Below the pieces are notes generated by a model. It worked only from the letters and a program-made list of their open reading frames with translations, was not told the DNA's origin and searched no databases. Position numbers and translations under genes: made by a program. Positions 36,117 to 44,345 of a stretch of 44,345 nucleotides of DNA are shown here, in pieces; within the stretch, counting starts at the first letter, position 1, and each line of letters opens with the position of its first letter. Source of the stretch: Nitriliruptor sp040882055 (lineage in GTDB: Bacteria > Actinomycetota > Nitriliruptoria > Nitriliruptorales > Nitriliruptoraceae); assembly GCA_040882055.1 (NCBI GenBank), contig JBBECA010000014.1, positions 1 through 44,345 of the forward strand, given 5' to 3'.

Positions 36117-37283
36117 TCAGCTGGCGGCAGCCCTGGCGTACAGCGGCAGCGCGAGGGCGAGCAGGAGACGCTCGAGCTGCAGCTCGGGGGCGCCGTTGCG
36201 ATCGAGCGCCTCGCGGCAGCGCGCGATGGCGCGCAACCCCGCGACGCAGTCGGGCGCCGGCAACCGCTGTGCGTCGCGCTGGAGCGAGGCGAGGTGGTCG
36301 ACGTTGATGACCTGGTCCGGTCCGGCTCCGGCCCCGACCGCGAGCAGGTCGCGGAGTTGGCTGGCCAGGGTGTCGAGCAGCTGGTCGAGCGCGCGCCGCA
36401 TCTCGGCCCGTTCCAGCCGGGCGTGACGCTGCTCGAGCCGTTTCTTGACACCGGCTGGCCACCCTCGGCCGCGTGCGTCGACGCCGTAGGACTCCTCGTA
36501 GCTCGCGAACTCGGCGAGGTGCTTGGCCTTGAGCGGGGCGACGCGGCCACGGGCCCAGGTCACCAGCTCCTTGGACAGCGGCACGACCAGGCCCGGGCCA
36601 CCGGTCGCCAAGCGGTCGAGGAGCGCCAGGTGCTGCCAGCGCGCTTCGGCGAGCTCGGGATCGGCCAGGTCCCGCAAGCGTTCGGGGGAGCCGAGCGATG
36701 CCCGGGCGAGGTCTCCAGCCCGCTCCTGCGGCACACCGAGCTCCCGTGTGGCCAGCGCGGCCAACGCCGCCGGACCCCACGGCACCACGTCGAGGCGACG
36801 GCACCGCGACAGGATCGTGTCGAGCAGCGCGGACTCGTCGGCGGCTTCGAGCACCCACACCACCGAGGGAGGCGGCTCCTCGAGGATCTTGAGGAACGCG
36901 TTCTGCGCCGCCTCGTTCATGCGATCCGCAGCCACGACCCGCATCACCCGGCGCTGTCCCTCGGTGAGCGAGCGCGACGCGGTCGTGATCCAGTCGTGCA
37001 CGGCATCGACGAGGTGGAACTGCCCCTCGGGTTCGAAGGTGTCCACCGCGGGGTGGACACCGCGACCGATGCGCTGGCAGGTCGAGCAGGTGCCACACCC
37101 CGCATCGGCGGTCCGCTCGGGGCAGTTGAGCGCCGCCGCCAGAGCGCGCGTCGTCTCGAGCTGCCCCACACCCGTCGGCCCCATCAGCAACCACGCGTGG
37201 GCGACCTCGTCCGCGCGGAGCGCGGCGCGGAAGGCGGCCACCGCAGCCGGCTGGCCGAGCACGTCCTCCCACGCGGCGCTCAC
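36117..37283 (-). CDS. holB: DNA polymerase III delta-prime subunit
   Basis: 388 residues. Clamp-loader subunit related to AAA+ proteins. N-terminal WEDVLGQPAAVAAFRAAL; a degenerate P-loop GPTGVGQLETT (Gln replaces the lysine, consistent with delta-prime not hydrolysing ATP); a four-cysteine zinc module CPERTADAGCGTCSTC; and QNAFLKILEEPPPSVVWVL with the SRC motif ILSRCRRLDV. Start GTG 37281-37283 overlaps the thymidylate kinase fusion stop by four bases. Followed by tRNA-Thr. Confidence 0.93.
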   Translation of the reverse strand: MSAAWEDVLGQPAAVAAFRAALRADEVAHAWLLMGPTGVGQLETTRALAAALNCPERTADAGCGTCSTCQRIGRGVHPAVDTFEPEGQFHLVDAVHDWITTASRSLTEGQRRVMRVVAADRMNEAAQNAFLKILEEPPPSVVWVLEAADESALLDTILSRCRRLDVVPWGPAALAALATRELGVPQERAGDLARASLGSPERLRDLADPELAEARWQHLALLDRLATGGPGLVVPLSKELVTWARGRVAPLKAKHLAEFASYEESYGVDARGRGWPAGVKKRLEQRHARLERAEMRRALDQLLDTLASQLRDLLAVGAGAGPDQVINVDHLASLQRDAQRLPAPDCVAGLRAIARCREALDRNGAPELQLERLLLALALPLYARAAAS

Positions 37284-39394
37284 GCTCGCTCCTCCCCGTC
37301 GACCGCGGCCGCCGGCGTCCCAGCGACCGGCAGCACCTCGGTCGGCTCGGCACGGGCCGACAGCATCGCGAGCACGCGCGTCCGCACCTCGTGGTGGAGC
37401 CGTTCGACCGGCCGGGTCGCGTCGAGCACGAGGTAACGATCCGGGTCCCGCCCGGCGACCCGGCGGTAGGCGGCGGCCACCGAACGGTGGAAGTCGAGAC
37501 CGGCCGCCTCGAGCCGGTCGGGTGGCGCGCCTCCGTCGCTGACCCGGCGCAGGCCCTCGTCCGCGTCGACGTCGAGCAGCACCACCAGGTCAGGCCGGAG
37601 CTCACCGGTCGCCCAGGCGTTCAGGTCAGCGACGGAACGTTCCCCGAGCCCCCGGCCGGCGCCCTGGTAGACGATCGATGAGTCGACGTAGCGGTCGCAG
37701 AGGACCACCGAGCCCCGCTCGAGGGCCGGTCGGATGATCTCGTCGACGTGCTGCGCACGTGCCGCCGCGTAGAGCAACGCCTCGGTGCGGTCGCTCATCC
37801 CGTCCGACGCGTGCGACAACAGGACCTCGCGGATGCCCTCGCCGATGTCGGTCCCCCCCGGCTCGCGCGTGACCACCACGTCCCGACCGACACGTTCGAC
37901 CGCCGAGCGCAGCAGACGGATCTGGGTCGACTTGCCCGAGCCGTCACCGCCCTCGAAGACCACGAAGACCCCGTGTCGGGCCAGCGGCTCGGGCGACGGC
38001 TCCAGCGGCAGGCCGGGCTCGCTGGTCAGCGCCCGTTGGAGGGCGCGGCCCGCGAGCACGCCGCCGGCCAGCGCGAGCGCACCGGCGAGCAGGATCGAGA
38101 TACGGATCCCGCCGAAGGCGTAGGGGTAGAGGCCGGTGTCCGGGTCCGGACGTTCGCGCCCGATCGCACCGACGAACAGCGGGACGGCCACCGTCGCCCC
38201 GAACAGCGCCACGCGGACCCCGGAGTTGAACGCCGCGAAGGTCCGCCCACGGATCTCGTCGCCCGAGCGCTGCTGCAGCACCGTGTACCCCACGATGAAG
38301 GCCACCCCGGCCCCGAGCCCCATCGTCAGGGCGGGCAGCGCAGCCCAGGCCAGCGAGGGCATCGGCGCGATGACGAGGAGCGAGACCCCGGCCGTCCCGA
38401 TCCCCGGAGCGAAGAGCCGCTCGGGCTGGATCCGTTCGCTGAGCGGCGCCGCGAGCACGAGGCCACCGATGAGGCCCACGCCGACGAGACCGACCAGGAT
38501 CCCGAACCCCGACTGGCCCGCGTTCAGTACCCGGGCGAAGAACTCGCCGACGCTGATCACGACCCCGGCCGCGGCGAAGGCGACCATCACCCCCACGATC
38601 AGCGCGCGGATCACCGGCTGCCGGCCGATGAACCGGAAGCCCTCGAGCAGCTGCTCCCACGGACCGGGCGGGTCGTCACCGTCGCCCGTGGCCAGCATCG
38701 TGCCCTTGCGGGCCGAGGGGGGGACCTCGAGACGGGCCAGCAGCGGCGCCGAGATCCAGTACGAGAAGGCGTTCACCCAGATCGGGAGCGCGATCGGGCG
38801 GTCGGCGAGGAACGAGCCCTCCGGAGCGACCGTCAGCGCCAGGGCGACGAGGCCGGCGTTCAGCAACGCCCCGACGGGCAACGTGCCGTAGGTCGAGAGC
38901 AGGTTGATCTGGTTGGCGAGCACGAGCTCGCTCCGCTCGACCAGCGAGGGGAAGACCGCGTCCTTGGCCGGCGCGAACAGCGACGACATGACCTCGATCA
39001 CCAGCGTGGCGAGCACCAGGGTCAGGACCTCGTTGGTGAACGGCACCAGCACCATGACCAGGCCACGGCCGAGGTCGGTCGCGATCAGGACGTGCTTGCG
39101 ATCCCAGCGGTCGACCAGCACCCCGGCGACGGTCCCGAGCAGCAGCGAGGGCACGACCCGGGCCATCATCACGCCGGAGACGGCGAACAGCGCCGCGTTG
39201 CCGGGACCGAGGATGTCGGCCGTCAACGTGATGATGGCGAAGAACCCCATCCAGTCGCCGACCGCCGAGGACAGCGTGGCGAGGGTGAGGTTGCGGAAGC
39301 CGCGGTTGTGGAGCAGCCCGAGGTAGGCGCGCGGGGTGACCCCTCCGAGCACCGGCCCGCCCGCGGGGGCGTCCCCCGTTCCGCTCGCGTCCAT
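37280..39394 (-). CDS. tmk: MFS-type membrane protein fused to thymidylate kinase
   Basis: 704 residues. Residues about 20-465 form an MFS-like transporter domain with about 11-12 hydrophobic segments and the VDRWDRKHVL-type loop after helix 3. Residues about 475-704 are a complete thymidylate kinase: P-loop FEGGDGSGKSTQIRLL (about 480), TREPGGTDIGEGIRE, CDRYVDSSIVYQGAGRGL (DRY-type motif) and LDVDADEGLRR. Kinase phosphorylates dTMP to dTDP. Fusions of this type are known in actinobacteria, including beside topA in Streptomyces. Start GTG or ATG at 39392-39394. Between topA (44 bases upstream) and holB (4-base overlap). Whether the MFS half transports anything is unknown. Confidence 0.93.
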   Translation of the reverse strand: MDASGTGDAPAGGPVLGGVTPRAYLGLLHNRGFRNLTLATLSSAVGDWMGFFAIITLTADILGPGNAALFAVSGVMMARVVPSLLLGTVAGVLVDRWDRKHVLIATDLGRGLVMVLVPFTNEVLTLVLATLVIEVMSSLFAPAKDAVFPSLVERSELVLANQINLLSTYGTLPVGALLNAGLVALALTVAPEGSFLADRPIALPIWVNAFSYWISAPLLARLEVPPSARKGTMLATGDGDDPPGPWEQLLEGFRFIGRQPVIRALIVGVMVAFAAAGVVISVGEFFARVLNAGQSGFGILVGLVGVGLIGGLVLAAPLSERIQPERLFAPGIGTAGVSLLVIAPMPSLAWAALPALTMGLGAGVAFIVGYTVLQQRSGDEIRGRTFAAFNSGVRVALFGATVAVPLFVGAIGRERPDPDTGLYPYAFGGIRISILLAGALALAGGVLAGRALQRALTSEPGLPLEPSPEPLARHGVFVVFEGGDGSGKSTQIRLLRSAVERVGRDVVVTREPGGTDIGEGIREVLLSHASDGMSDRTEALLYAAARAQHVDEIIRPALERGSVVLCDRYVDSSIVYQGAGRGLGERSVADLNAWATGELRPDLVVLLDVDADEGLRRVSDGGAPPDRLEAAGLDFHRSVAAAYRRVAGRDPDRYLVLDATRPVERLHHEVRTRVLAMLSARAEPTEVLPVAGTPAAAVDGEERA

Positions 39395-39438
39395 CGCTCG
39401 AGCCTATCCCCCGCGGCGCGGGGGGCGCCGCACGACGG

Positions 39439-42057
39439 TCACGACGAGCGCTTGGTCGCCTGCTTCGTCGCCTTCTTCGTGGCCTTCTTCTTGGCCTTCT
39501 TCGTGGTGGCCTTCTTGGCCGTCGCCTTCTTGGTGCGCTTCTTGGTCGCCTTCTTGGCCGGCGGGTCCTGCTCGGTCACGAAGCTGAGGTGGATCGGATC
39601 CGGGACCTCCTCGACCGCGATCGGTTCACCACCGAGCTCGGGGTCGTACTTCGGGACGCCACCGACGACGGTCATCGTCGCGACCGAGGGCAGGTCGAAG
39701 TCGTCGGCCTCGTAGACGTGGTTGACCTTCGGGTGGGTGCAGATCGCCGTCGGCACCTTGCGGTTCTTCGGCGGCGGTCGCAGCGGCGCTCCGCACGCGG
39801 GACACGGTGAGGCGATCGGCAGCGACCACACGGCGAACTGGTCGTCGGGGTACCCGGTCGAGCCGACGAACGGCTTGCCGTACCGCGAGGTCCGTCGCTC
39901 GAGGTAGCTGTTGTCGGGGTCGGTCGGGGAGCGGAACGGGACGATCGGTCCCCCCGCGCTCTCGCGGTACACCAACCGTTCCTGCAGGTTCCGGATCCCC
40001 TTGCACTTCGGGTAGTCGACGCAGCCGTAGAACCGGCCGAACTTGCCGCTCCGGAGCAGCATCGGCTTGTCGCAGATCTGGCAGCGGACGTCCTCGTCAG
40101 GTTCCGGCTCGGGCTCGGGCTCACCGACGCTGCCGTCGGCCTCGAGCGGCAGGGTGCCCTCGCAGTCCGGCCAGCGGCTGCAGGACGCGAACCACTGCTT
40201 GGACTTGCCCGAGAAGACCCGTTCCATCGGCGCGCCGCAGATCGGGCAGTCGGCCGGCTCGAGCAGGGGCAGGCGAGGGCGCTCGGGCTTGCGCTCCTTC
40301 ACCCAGGTGTCGACCTCGTCGAGGAAGCCGGTGACCGTCCGGCACCACGGATCACCGCCGCGGGCGATCTCGTCGAGCGTCTCCTCCATGCGAGCGGTGA
40401 ACTGCAGGTCCACGATCTCGCCGAAGTGCGCCTTCATGAAGCTCACCACCACCTCGCCGAGGTCGGTGGCGAAGAAGCGGCGCGACTCCTTGGTGACGTA
40501 CTCGCGGTACTCCAGCGTGCTGATGATCGAGGCGTAGGTGGACGGGCGGCCGATCCCCTCCTCCTCGAGCGCCTCGACGAGCGTGCGCTCGGAGTAGCGC
40601 GGCGGCGGGGAGGTCTCGTGCCCCTCGGGGGTGAGCTCCGCGAGGTGCAGGGGCGCGCCCTCGTCGAGCTGCGGCAACCGGTCGGAGACCTCGTCCTCGA
40701 CCTCGTCCTCGTCGCGGATGGCGCGGTAGGCGGCGAGGAACCCGTCGAACTTCTCGACCTGTCCGGTGACGCGGAAGACCACGTCCCCGTCCCCGTCCCG
40801 ACCGGTGACGTCCGCGGAGATGCGATCGAAGACGGCCGGCGCCATCTGCGTCGCCATCGTGCGCTTCCAGATCAGCTCGTAGAGCCGCGCCTGCTCGGTG
40901 GTCAGGTGCCGGCGGATGCGCTCGGGTGTGCGGCCGACCGAGGTGGGACGGATGGCCTCGTGGGCCTCCTGTGCGCCCTTGGACGTGCCCGCGAAGACCC
41001 GCGGCTTCTCGACCGTGTAGCGCGAGCCGTACCGCTCCTCGACCAGCCCGCGGATCTCACCGAGCGCCTGCCCGGAGAGGTTGAGCGAATCGGTACGCAT
41101 GTAGGTGATGAGTCCGACCTGCTCGCCGCCGAGGTTGATGCCCTCGTACAGCTGCTGGGCGACGGCCATCGTCTGGCGAGCCGAGAACCCGATCTTCGAC
41201 GCCTCGCCCTGGAGCGTCGAGGTCTTGAACGGCGGCTTGGGGTTGCGCTTGGCCTCGGTGCGACGCACCTCGGCGATCGCGTAGTCGAGGGCCCGCGCGC
41301 GTTCCGCGAGCTGGTCGGCCTCGGGTTGCGAGCGGACGACCAACCGCTTGGCCTGCGCCGCCTCGCTCTTGTCCTCGAGGTCCTTCGGTGAAGCGAGCCG
41401 TCGCCCGTCGACCGAGTAGAGGCTCGCCTGCACGTCGGCCGGCGCGTCGAGCGCGCGGGCGAACATCGCGTCGAAGCTCCAGTACGACTCGGGGACGAAC
41501 GCCCGGATCTCGTCCTCCCGGTCGACGATCATCCGGAGCGCGACGGACTGGACGCGGCCGGCCGAGATGCCGGACGCGACGGTGCGCCACAGGACCGGCG
41601 ACAGGCGGTACCCGACGATGCGGTCCACGGCGCGACGCGCCTGCTGAGCATCGACGAGCGCGGTGTTGAGGCGACGTGGCGCCTCGAAGGCGGCACGGAT
41701 CGCAGGCTCGGTGATCTCGTCGAAGGTGACGCGGTTGGTCTGGTCGAGATCCAGATCCAGGATCTCGGCGATGTGCCAGGCGATCGCCTCGCCCTCGCGG
41801 TCGAGGTCGGGCGCGAGCCACACCGTGGTCGCGGCCTTGGCGGCCTTCTTGAGCGCCGCGACGTGCTTCTTGGCCTTCTCGGGGACCTCGTAGACGAGGT
41901 TGCAGCCCCCGTCGTCGTGGACGTCGATGGCGAAGTCCGACCGCGGCAGGTCGCGGACGTGCCCGTAGGAGGCCAGGACGGTGTAGGCGCTCCCGAGGTA
42001 GCGCTCGATGGTCTTGGCCTTGGCCGGTGACTCGACGATGACGAGGTTCTCGGACAC
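39439..42057 (-). CDS. topA: DNA topoisomerase I with Lys/Ala-rich tail
   Basis: 872 residues. Type IA topoisomerase relaxing negative supercoils. Toprim region opens NLVIVESPAKAKTIERYLG, with the acidic WLAPDLDREGEAIAWH. The active-site tyrosine is in GLITYMRTDSLNL (about 322). Three C-terminal zinc-ribbon-like modules follow (CPICGAPMERVF, CQICDKPMLLRSGKFGRFYGC, CPACGAPLRPPP). The last 38 or so residues are a histone-H1-like run of Lys, Ala and Thr (KKATKKRTKKATAKKATTKK). Start GTG 42055-42057 gives the family N-terminus; AGGAGG lies 11 bases upstream. First gene of topA-tmk-holB. Confidence 0.96.
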   Translation of the reverse strand: MSENLVIVESPAKAKTIERYLGSAYTVLASYGHVRDLPRSDFAIDVHDDGGCNLVYEVPEKAKKHVAALKKAAKAATTVWLAPDLDREGEAIAWHIAEILDLDLDQTNRVTFDEITEPAIRAAFEAPRRLNTALVDAQQARRAVDRIVGYRLSPVLWRTVASGISAGRVQSVALRMIVDREDEIRAFVPESYWSFDAMFARALDAPADVQASLYSVDGRRLASPKDLEDKSEAAQAKRLVVRSQPEADQLAERARALDYAIAEVRRTEAKRNPKPPFKTSTLQGEASKIGFSARQTMAVAQQLYEGINLGGEQVGLITYMRTDSLNLSGQALGEIRGLVEERYGSRYTVEKPRVFAGTSKGAQEAHEAIRPTSVGRTPERIRRHLTTEQARLYELIWKRTMATQMAPAVFDRISADVTGRDGDGDVVFRVTGQVEKFDGFLAAYRAIRDEDEVEDEVSDRLPQLDEGAPLHLAELTPEGHETSPPPRYSERTLVEALEEEGIGRPSTYASIISTLEYREYVTKESRRFFATDLGEVVVSFMKAHFGEIVDLQFTARMEETLDEIARGGDPWCRTVTGFLDEVDTWVKERKPERPRLPLLEPADCPICGAPMERVFSGKSKQWFASCSRWPDCEGTLPLEADGSVGEPEPEPEPDEDVRCQICDKPMLLRSGKFGRFYGCVDYPKCKGIRNLQERLVYRESAGGPIVPFRSPTDPDNSYLERRTSRYGKPFVGSTGYPDDQFAVWSLPIASPCPACGAPLRPPPKNRKVPTAICTHPKVNHVYEADDFDLPSVATMTVVGGVPKYDPELGGEPIAVEEVPDPIHLSFVTEQDPPAKKATKKRTKKATAKKATTKKAKKKATKKATKQATKRSS

Positions 42058-42226
42058 GAGGTGACGGTCCTCCTGCGGAGCCGGTCGTGCGGTGGAACCG
42101 AGCCCGTGGGACGGCACACCAGCACAGCGCGACGCTCGTCACGCGAGCGCAACGTGGGCATCGCTCGACCCCGTGTCAACCGAGCGCCACGTCCGCTGAG
42201 CCGCCGCGGGGCGTCGGCGATCGACC

Positions 42227-42247
42227 GGGGTCCCCTACGGGGACCCC
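42227..42247. repeat. 21-base perfect inverted repeat in the topA/hppA divergent region
   Basis: GGGGTCCCC (42227-42235) and GGGGACCCC (42239-42247) flank a TAC loop, a 9-bp perfect stem. It lies about 170 bases upstream of topA and 200 upstream of hppA in a 388-base gene-free spacer that also holds a CCCGCG-TGGG-CGCGGG hairpin (42297-42312) and a CCCCGGCCGGGG palindrome (42317-42328). Operator or transcript-ending structure; undecided. Confidence 0.7.
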
Positions 42248-42340
42248 GCCGAGCAGGGCCCTCCCGGCGCGTCCACCGCGCAGCGACGGTGACCCGCCCG
42301 CGTGGGCGCGGGACCGCCCCGGCCGGGGTCGGCGGGCCGT

Positions 42341-42371
42341 TTGGACAGCCTCCGACCGACCCCGCTAGCGT
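42341..42371 (+). promoter_or_regulatory. Candidate promoter for hppA
   Basis: TGGACA (42342-42347) and TAGCGT (42366-42371) are 18 bases apart, about 75 bases before the hppA GTG. This is a fair sigma-A-type pair in very GC-rich sequence. Confidence 0.45.
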
Positions 42372-42445
42372 CCGCGCGCGGTTCGGCGCCCGGTGCGCCG
42401 GCGTCTCGCATGCCATCCCCCCGCATGCCACCCCTTGGAGGACCC

Positions 42446-44345
42446 GTGGACGACTTCCTGATCTACATCCCACCCATCGCGGGGGTGATCGGGCTCGTGG
42501 CCGCAGTGGTCATGTACCGCGCGATGATGCGCTACCCCGCCATGGAGGGACGTCCGTCCGAGATCGCGGAGCTGATCCGCGCGGGCGCCAAGACGTTCAT
42601 GCAGCGCGAGCTGCAGCTGATCGCCGTCGCCGTCGCCGTCCTGGCGGTGGCGCTGTTCTTCGCGCTCGGTTTCCAGACCACGGTGTCGTTCCTCGTCGGC
42701 GCGATCGCTGCCGCCGCGGCCGGCTTCATCGGCATGATGGCCGCCACCCGCGCCAACGTCCGGACCGCCACCGCGGCACGCGATCGGGGCATGAACGCCG
42801 CCCTGACCGTCGCGTTCTACGGCGGCTCGGTCATGGGCCTGGTGCTGGCCTCGCTCGGCCTGCTCGGGCTCGGTGGGCTGTACGTGCTCTTCGGCACCGA
42901 CCACGACGCCGCCGAGCACATCCACGGTTTCGCGATGGGCGCCAGCGTCGTCGCGCTGTTCTACCGCGTCGGCGGCGGCATCTTCACCAAGTCCGCCGAC
43001 GTCGGTGCAGACCTGGTCGGCAAGGTCGAGGCCGGCATCCCCGAGGACGACCCGCGCAACCCCGGTGTCATCGCCGACAACGTGGGTGACAACGTCGGCG
43101 ACGTGGCCGGCATGGGTTCGGACATCTTCGAGTCGACCAACGGTGCGACGATCGCCACCGTCGCCATCGCGTCGGTGCTGCTGCTCACCGCCGGTGAGGA
43201 CGGCGTCGAGATCGGCGGCGCCCTCGTCCCCGGCATCAGCCTGCTCTCGCTACCGCTGCTGCTCAGCACGCTCGGTCTGTTCTGCTCGATCGCCGCGATC
43301 GGCGTGGTGAAGGCGTCGTCGAACAGGTCGCCGGCCCTGGCGCTCCGGCTCGGGACCTTCGCGGCTGCCGGCGGGTTCGTGGTGCTCGCCTTCTTCCTCA
43401 TGCAGGCGGTCGACGTCGGTATCGGCACCTGGTGGGCCACCGTGGTCGGCTCCGTCGGCGGCGTCATCCTCGGCCTCTCGACCGAGTACTACACCTCGGC
43501 CAAGCCGATCCGTGACATCGCCCGCTCCGGTGAGACCGGTGCGGCGACCGTCATCATCTCCGGCCTCTCGACCGGCATGATCTCGGTGGCCATCCCGATC
43601 GTCACGATCGGGGCGATGATCTTCATCGCCAGCTCGACCTCCGGGCTGTACGGCGTCGGTATCGCCGCCGTCTCGATGCTCGCGACCGTCGCGATGACCA
43701 TGGCCATCGACGCCTACGGCCCCGTCGCCGACAACGCCGGCGGCATCGCGGAGATGGCCGGTCTCGGTGCCGACACCCGCCACATCACCGACTCCCTCGA
43801 CGAGGTCGGCAACACCACCGCCGCCATCGGGAAGGGCTTCGCCATCGGCGCCGCCGCCCTCGCCGCGCTCACCCTGATCAACGCCTACATCGCGGTGGTC
43901 GACGAGCGCATCGACGGCTTCGAGCTGCTGATCTCCGATCCCAACGTCCTCATCGGGATGTTCATCGGTGGCGCGATCCCGTTCGTGGTCGCCGCGATCA
44001 CGATGACCGCCGTCGGTGACGCGGCCTTCGAGATGATCGAGGAGATCCGGCGCCAGTTCCGTGAGATCCCCGGCCTGCTCGAGGGCAAGGCCGAGCCGGA
44101 CGCGGTCCGCTGCGTCGACATCGCCACCAAGGCCGCCACCAAGAAGATGATCCTCCCGGCCGCCATCGCGGTCCTCGCACCGGTCGTGATCGGTTTCCTC
44201 TTCGGCGCGCAGACGCTCGGTGGCATGCTCGGTGGCGCGCTGATCGCCGGCGTGCTGCTGGCCCTCACGATGGCCAACGCCGGTGGCGCGTGGGACAACG
44301 CCAAGAAGTACGTCGAGCAGGGCAACCACGGCGGCAAGGGGTCCG
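42446..44345 (+). CDS. hppA: Membrane-bound ion-translocating pyrophosphatase (3' end cut by window)
   Basis: 633 residues visible. Hydrolyses pyrophosphate and pumps H+ or Na+ across the membrane. About 14 hydrophobic segments are seen. Catalytic loops are intact: KSADVGADLVGKVEAGIPEDDP, NPGVIADNVGDNVGDVAGMGSD, AIDAYGPVADNAGGIAEM and GGAWDNAKKYVE near the window end. The sequence DEVGNTTAAIGKG has Ala where K+-independent enzymes have Lys, so it belongs to the K+-dependent class; H+ versus Na+ specificity cannot be read with certainty. Start GTG 42446-42448 with GGAGGA just upstream. Divergent from topA. Confidence 0.96.
   Translation, partial: MDDFLIYIPPIAGVIGLVAAVVMYRAMMRYPAMEGRPSEIAELIRAGAKTFMQRELQLIAVAVAVLAVALFFALGFQTTVSFLVGAIAAAAAGFIGMMAATRANVRTATAARDRGMNAALTVAFYGGSVMGLVLASLGLLGLGGLYVLFGTDHDAAEHIHGFAMGASVVALFYRVGGGIFTKSADVGADLVGKVEAGIPEDDPRNPGVIADNVGDNVGDVAGMGSDIFESTNGATIATVAIASVLLLTAGEDGVEIGGALVPGISLLSLPLLLSTLGLFCSIAAIGVVKASSNRSPALALRLGTFAAAGGFVVLAFFLMQAVDVGIGTWWATVVGSVGGVILGLSTEYYTSAKPIRDIARSGETGAATVIISGLSTGMISVAIPIVTIGAMIFIASSTSGLYGVGIAAVSMLATVAMTMAIDAYGPVADNAGGIAEMAGLGADTRHITDSLDEVGNTTAAIGKGFAIGAAALAALTLINAYIAVVDERIDGFELLISDPNVLIGMFIGGAIPFVVAAITMTAVGDAAFEMIEEIRRQFREIPGLLEGKAEPDAVRCVDIATKAATKKMILPAAIAVLAPVVIGFLFGAQTLGGMLGGALIAGVLLALTMANAGGAWDNAKKYVEQGNHGGKGS

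Noticed and set aside
37748..39715. 655-codon open frame antisense to the MFS-tmk gene and topA end
   Set aside because: Low-complexity Arg/Asp/His translation, no domain; opposite strand holds clear genes.

Overview
The window is 44 kb of very GC-rich (roughly 70%) bacterial chromosome, densely coded, with many GTG starts and many 4-base GTGA overlaps between genes. The gene content (CarD, DisA, a DtxR/IdeR-type iron regulator, the two-domain DUF2520 protein, a DUF2342 zinc metallopeptidase, an MFS-thymidylate kinase fusion, K+-dependent membrane pyrophosphatase) points to an actinomycete. From recall, the order ispD-carD-disA-mutY-clpC-lysS-coaX-panD-panC-DUF2520-folK-folB-folP-folE-ftsH-hpt-tilS-zincin-topA parallels the Mycobacterium tuberculosis Rv3582c-Rv3646c interval, with insertions and losses. 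A deep-branching actinobacterial class such as Nitriliruptoria is possible but cannot be shown from this window. I saw no rRNA, CRISPR array, phage, insertion sequence or integron. The sequence is a draft scaffold: there are two 10-N gaps (8264-8273 and 19644-19653), one abutting an 18-base poly-G run.

Layout. 1-450: tail of an unidentified gene and a possible frameshifted small membrane protein. 451-8198, minus strand: ispD, a PIN/TRAM membrane protein, carD, disA, an SF2 helicase, mutY, a GlsB-type membrane protein and a DtxR-family regulator. 8274-10772: clpC, its last codons lost in a gap. 11159-13089, plus strand: a lipoprotein overlapping a membrane Ser/Thr kinase. 13122-29490, minus strand: a long housekeeping run that reads, in transcription order, zincin, tilS, hpt, ftsH, folE, folP, folB, folK, DUF2520, panC, panD, nadC, coaX, lysS, GNAT, LOG-family and PAS-GGDEF genes. 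29534-30899: two unrecognised membrane proteins. 31147-35777: HAD hydrolase, VOC protein, crotonase, methyltransferase, small membrane protein and a frameshifted REC-EAL gene. 35971-36043: tRNA-Thr(CGT). 36117-42057, minus strand: topA, MFS-thymidylate kinase, holB. 42446 to the end, plus strand: hppA, incomplete.

How the genes fit together. The central run makes folate (folE, folP, folB, folK), pantothenate and CoA (panC, panD, coaX, perhaps the DUF2520 protein as ketopantoate reductase) and NAD (nadC), next to purine salvage (hpt), tRNA modification and charging (tilS, lysS) and membrane proteolysis (ftsH). disA, the helicase and mutY form a DNA-integrity group. topA, tmk and holB form a replication group. 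Second-messenger enzymes for c-di-AMP (disA) and c-di-GMP (GGDEF, REC-EAL) are all present.

Nothing here is a clear new defence or mobile system. The points most worth checking are an apparent CTG start for nadC coupled to the panD stop, the frameshifted REC-EAL gene, the poly-G/gap lesion in panC, the lipoprotein-kinase pair, the unassigned C-terminal domain of the diguanylate cyclase, the DUF2520 protein as a candidate ketopantoate reductase, and the unrecognised membrane-protein pair at 29.5-30.9 kb.
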